NCBI RefSeq assembly: GCF_900104025.1
Contig: NZ_FNIQ01000007.1
Location: 1 to 64,000, forward strand
Direction of reading: 5' to 3'
Origin: Geodermatophilus sp. DSM 45219
GTDB lineage: Bacteria; Actinomycetota; Actinomycetes; Mycobacteriales; Geodermatophilaceae
DNA: 64,000 bases
This document shows positions 62,079 to 64,000 of the stretch, piece by piece (within the stretch, counting starts at the first letter, position 1; each line of letters begins with the position of its first letter). Position numbers and translations under genes: made by a program. A model generated the notes under the pieces. That model was not told the origin of the DNA and ran no database searches. It worked only from the letters and a program-made list of their open reading frames with translations.

Positions 62079-63082
62079 CGTCCTCCTCCCCGGCGTCCCT
62101 GCTCGACCTCGACCTGCGGCCGGGTGCGCCACCGCTGCTGCACGCCGACGCCGCCGGCGACGCGGCCGGCTGGGCGGCCGCGCACCGCGACTCCCTGCGC
62201 GCCGTCGTCCTCGAGCACGGCGCGGTGCTGGTGCGCGGCCTCGGCCTGGCGGAGGTGGCCGGGGTCGCCGACGTGGCGGGCCGGCTGACCACCGGCCTGG
62301 TGGCCGAGCGGGAGGCCTTCGCCCCGCGGGCCAGCCTGCCCGGCGGGCTGTACTCCTCGACGCCGTGGCCGGCCAACCAGCCGATGTGCATGCACCACGA
62401 GCTGAGCTACGCGCTGGAGTTCCCCGGCCTGCTGCTGTTCGCCTGCCTCACCGCGCCGGCGTCCGGCGGGGCGACCGGCGTGGCCGACGCGACCGCGGTG
62501 CTCGACGCGCTGCCGGCCGACCTGGTGGACCGGTTCGAGCGGGAGGGCTGGCTGCTGGTGCGCAGCTACACCGACGAGATCGGCGCGCCCTGGCCGGAGG
62601 CCTTCGGCACCGCCGACCGCGGCGCGGTCGAGGCGTACTGCCGCGCGAACGGCATCGAGTGGGCGTGGCAGCCCGACGGCGGGCTGCGCACCCGGCAGCG
62701 GCGCAGCGCCGTCGTCCGGCACCCGGTCACCGGCCGGCGCTGCTGGTTCAACCAGGTGGCCTTCCTCAACGAGTGGACCCTCGCCGAGGAGGTCCGCGAG
62801 TACCTGGTCGACGTCTACGGGCGCGAGGGGCTGCCGTTCACCACCGCGTACGGCGACGGGGAGCCGATCGGCGAGGACGTCGTGGCGCTGCTCAACGAGG
62901 TCTACGAGCGGCACACGGTCCGCGAGCCGTGGCAGGAGGGCGACCTGCTGGCGGTCGACAACGTCCGCAGCGCGCACAGCCGGGAGGCCTACACCGGGCC
63001 GCGCGAGCTGCTGGTCGCGATGGCCGACCCGGTCCGGCTGGCCGACTGCTCGCCGACGGTCGCGGTCGGGGGCTCCCGGTGA
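62075..63082 (+). CDS. TauD/SyrP-like Fe(II)/2-oxoglutarate dioxygenase
   Basis: 335 aa, cupin fold of the TauD/TfdA family. Metal ligands: His and Glu in MHHELSY (H-x-E here rather than H-x-D, depending on which His binds) and the distal His in NVRSAHSREAY, followed by the 2-oxoglutarate Arg in GPRELLVAM. SyrP hydroxylates a carrier-bound aspartate; this enzyme may hydroxylate carrier-bound diaminopropionate or the product chain. ATG overlaps the NRPS stop (ATGA). Confidence 0.88.
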   Translation: MTSSSPASLLDLDLRPGAPPLLHADAAGDAAGWAAAHRDSLRAVVLEHGAVLVRGLGLAEVAGVADVAGRLTTGLVAEREAFAPRASLPGGLYSSTPWPANQPMCMHHELSYALEFPGLLLFACLTAPASGGATGVADATAVLDALPADLVDRFEREGWLLVRSYTDEIGAPWPEAFGTADRGAVEAYCRANGIEWAWQPDGGLRTRQRRSAVVRHPVTGRRCWFNQVAFLNEWTLAEEVREYLVDVYGREGLPFTTAYGDGEPIGEDVVALLNEVYERHTVREPWQEGDLLAVDNVRSAHSREAYTGPRELLVAMADPVRLADCSPTVAVGGSR

Positions 63083-64000
63083 GCGCGGGCGCCGTCCCGC
63101 CGTTCGCGGTCGTGCCCGGTGCGCAGGTGCAGCGGGCGCTGCAGGGCCGGGAGAAGCAGGTCGTGGAGCTGGTCGAGGCCACCTACCGCTGGCACGCGGC
63201 CGGGGACTCGGTGAACCCGCCGTCGTACTTCCTGCGCTTCCCCGACCGCCCGTCGGCGCGGATCATCGCGCTGCCGGCCTCGATCGGCGGCGACGTCCGG
63301 GTCGACGGGATCAAGTGGATCTCCAGCTTCCCGGACAACGTGGCCGCCGGGATCCCCCGCGCCTCGGCGGTGCTGGTGCTCAACGACCACGACACCGGCT
63401 ACCCGTTCGCCTGCCTGGAGGCCTCGGTCATCAGCGCCACGCGGACGGCGGCGTCGGCGGCCGCGGCCGCCGACTGGCTGAGCCGGGGCCGCCGCGGCGG
63501 CCGGCCGGCCCGGGTCGGGTTCGTCGGGACCGGCCTCATCGCCCGGTACGTGCACACCTACCTCGCCGCCACCGGCTGGTCCTTCGACGAGGTCGGCGTG
63601 CACGACCTGTCCGCCGACAGCGCGGCCGGCTTCCGCGGGTACCTGGAGCAGTCGGGGACCTCGGCCCGGCTCACCGTGCACCCGACCGCCGAGGAGCTGA
63701 TCCGCGCCAGCGACCTGGTCGTGTTCGCCACCGTCGCGTCGGCACCGCACGTCAGCGACGTGTCGTGGTTCGACCACGCCCCGCTGGTGCTGCACGTGTC
63801 GCTGCGCGACCTCGCGCCGGAGGTGCTGCTCGCGTCGACCAACCTGGTGGACGACGTCGAGCACTGCCTCAAGGCCGACACCTCGCCGCACCTGGTCGAG
63901 CAGCGGACCGGCAACCGGGACTTCCTGCTCGGCACGCTCGCCGACGTGATGACCGGCCGGGTGACGGTGCCCGAGGGGCGGCCGGTCGTCTTCTCGCCGT
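63079..64000 (+). CDS. sbnB: SbnB-type N-((2S)-2-amino-2-carboxyethyl)-L-glutamate dehydrogenase, cut by window edge
   Basis: Ornithine cyclodeaminase/mu-crystallin fold; SbnB oxidises ACEGA with NAD+ to release L-2,3-diaminopropionate and 2-oxoglutarate. GIKWISSFPDNVAAGIPRASAVLVLND and the Rossmann loop VGFVGTGLIARYVHTYL are clear. GTG overlaps the dioxygenase stop (GTGA). About 307 of an expected ~335 residues are present; the C-terminus is past 64000. With sbnA it supplies diaminopropionate for the NRPS-Pls machine. Confidence 0.92.
   Translation, partial: MSAGAVPPFAVVPGAQVQRALQGREKQVVELVEATYRWHAAGDSVNPPSYFLRFPDRPSARIIALPASIGGDVRVDGIKWISSFPDNVAAGIPRASAVLVLNDHDTGYPFACLEASVISATRTAASAAAAADWLSRGRRGGRPARVGFVGTGLIARYVHTYLAATGWSFDEVGVHDLSADSAAGFRGYLEQSGTSARLTVHPTAEELIRASDLVVFATVASAPHVSDVSWFDHAPLVLHVSLRDLAPEVLLASTNLVDDVEHCLKADTSPHLVEQRTGNRDFLLGTLADVMTGRVTVPEGRPVVFSP

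Overview
The window is chromosomal DNA of a high-GC actinobacterium. GC-rich codon use, many GTG starts, 4-base ATGA/GTGA overlaps, an ANTAR/PP2C/GAF signalling style, NnaR-type nitrate control and the tyrS-rrn and arg gene orders fit an order such as Geodermatophilales (Blastococcus, Geodermatophilus or Modestobacter relatives); the genus is an inference from gene content, not from a 16S sequence.

Layout. 1-415: tandem promoters and leader of an rRNA operon on the minus strand; the 16S gene itself lies beyond the left edge. 416-9795 (minus): tyrS, a methylpurine DNA glycosylase, and a compact arginine operon argC-argJ-argB-argD-argF-argR-argH behind a tandem ArgR operator. 9901-13768: BKACE-type enzyme, Fic protein, lipid kinase-like protein, SDR. 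13761-22279 (minus, with one plus gene): pheST, an rRNA 2'-O-methyltransferase and infC-rpmI-rplT with a long leader, interrupted by a plus-strand EAL-DICT-LOV-GGDEF protein that looks like a blue-light c-di-GMP enzyme. 22364-31681: PH-domain protein, GAF-ANTAR plus PP2C phosphatase pair, nitrate regulator nnaR, narK, a SigE-family sigma/membrane partner pair, methyltransferase, XRE-cupin regulator. 32232-37728 (minus): assimilatory nitrate and nitrite reductase operon nasA-nirB-nirD. 37844-55301: GNAT, GH65 phosphorylase, DGPF/ECF42 pair with a recognisable ECF42 promoter, arfB, an extended YidD, mmuM, secreted gamma-carbonic-anhydrase-like protein plus lipoprotein, Ski2-like helicase, two TSUP permeases around a GAF-ANTAR regulator.

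55581-64000 (plus, runs off the right edge) is the most interesting region: sbnA, a membrane protein with two identical carrier domains and the C-terminal membrane/condensation half of epsilon-poly-lysine-synthetase (Pls) enzymes, a separate adenylation-carrier NRPS protein, a SyrP-like dioxygenase and sbnB. SbnA and SbnB make L-2,3-diaminopropionate; the other proteins look like a split Pls-type machine that activates and couples it, perhaps with hydroxylation. The product is predicted to be a diaminopropionate oligomer, polymer or amide; it is not known from the sequence.

Intergenic spaces hold at least three families of related palindromic elements. Family A (3 copies, around TGATCATGGGGT) sits just after stop codons. 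Family C (5 copies) begins 1-5 bases after stop codons, has outer stems that change sequence but mostly keep pairing, and has a conserved loop, so it is probably a lineage-specific transcription terminator. Family B (2 copies, TCGTGCTCTGCC) is a perfect inverted repeat.
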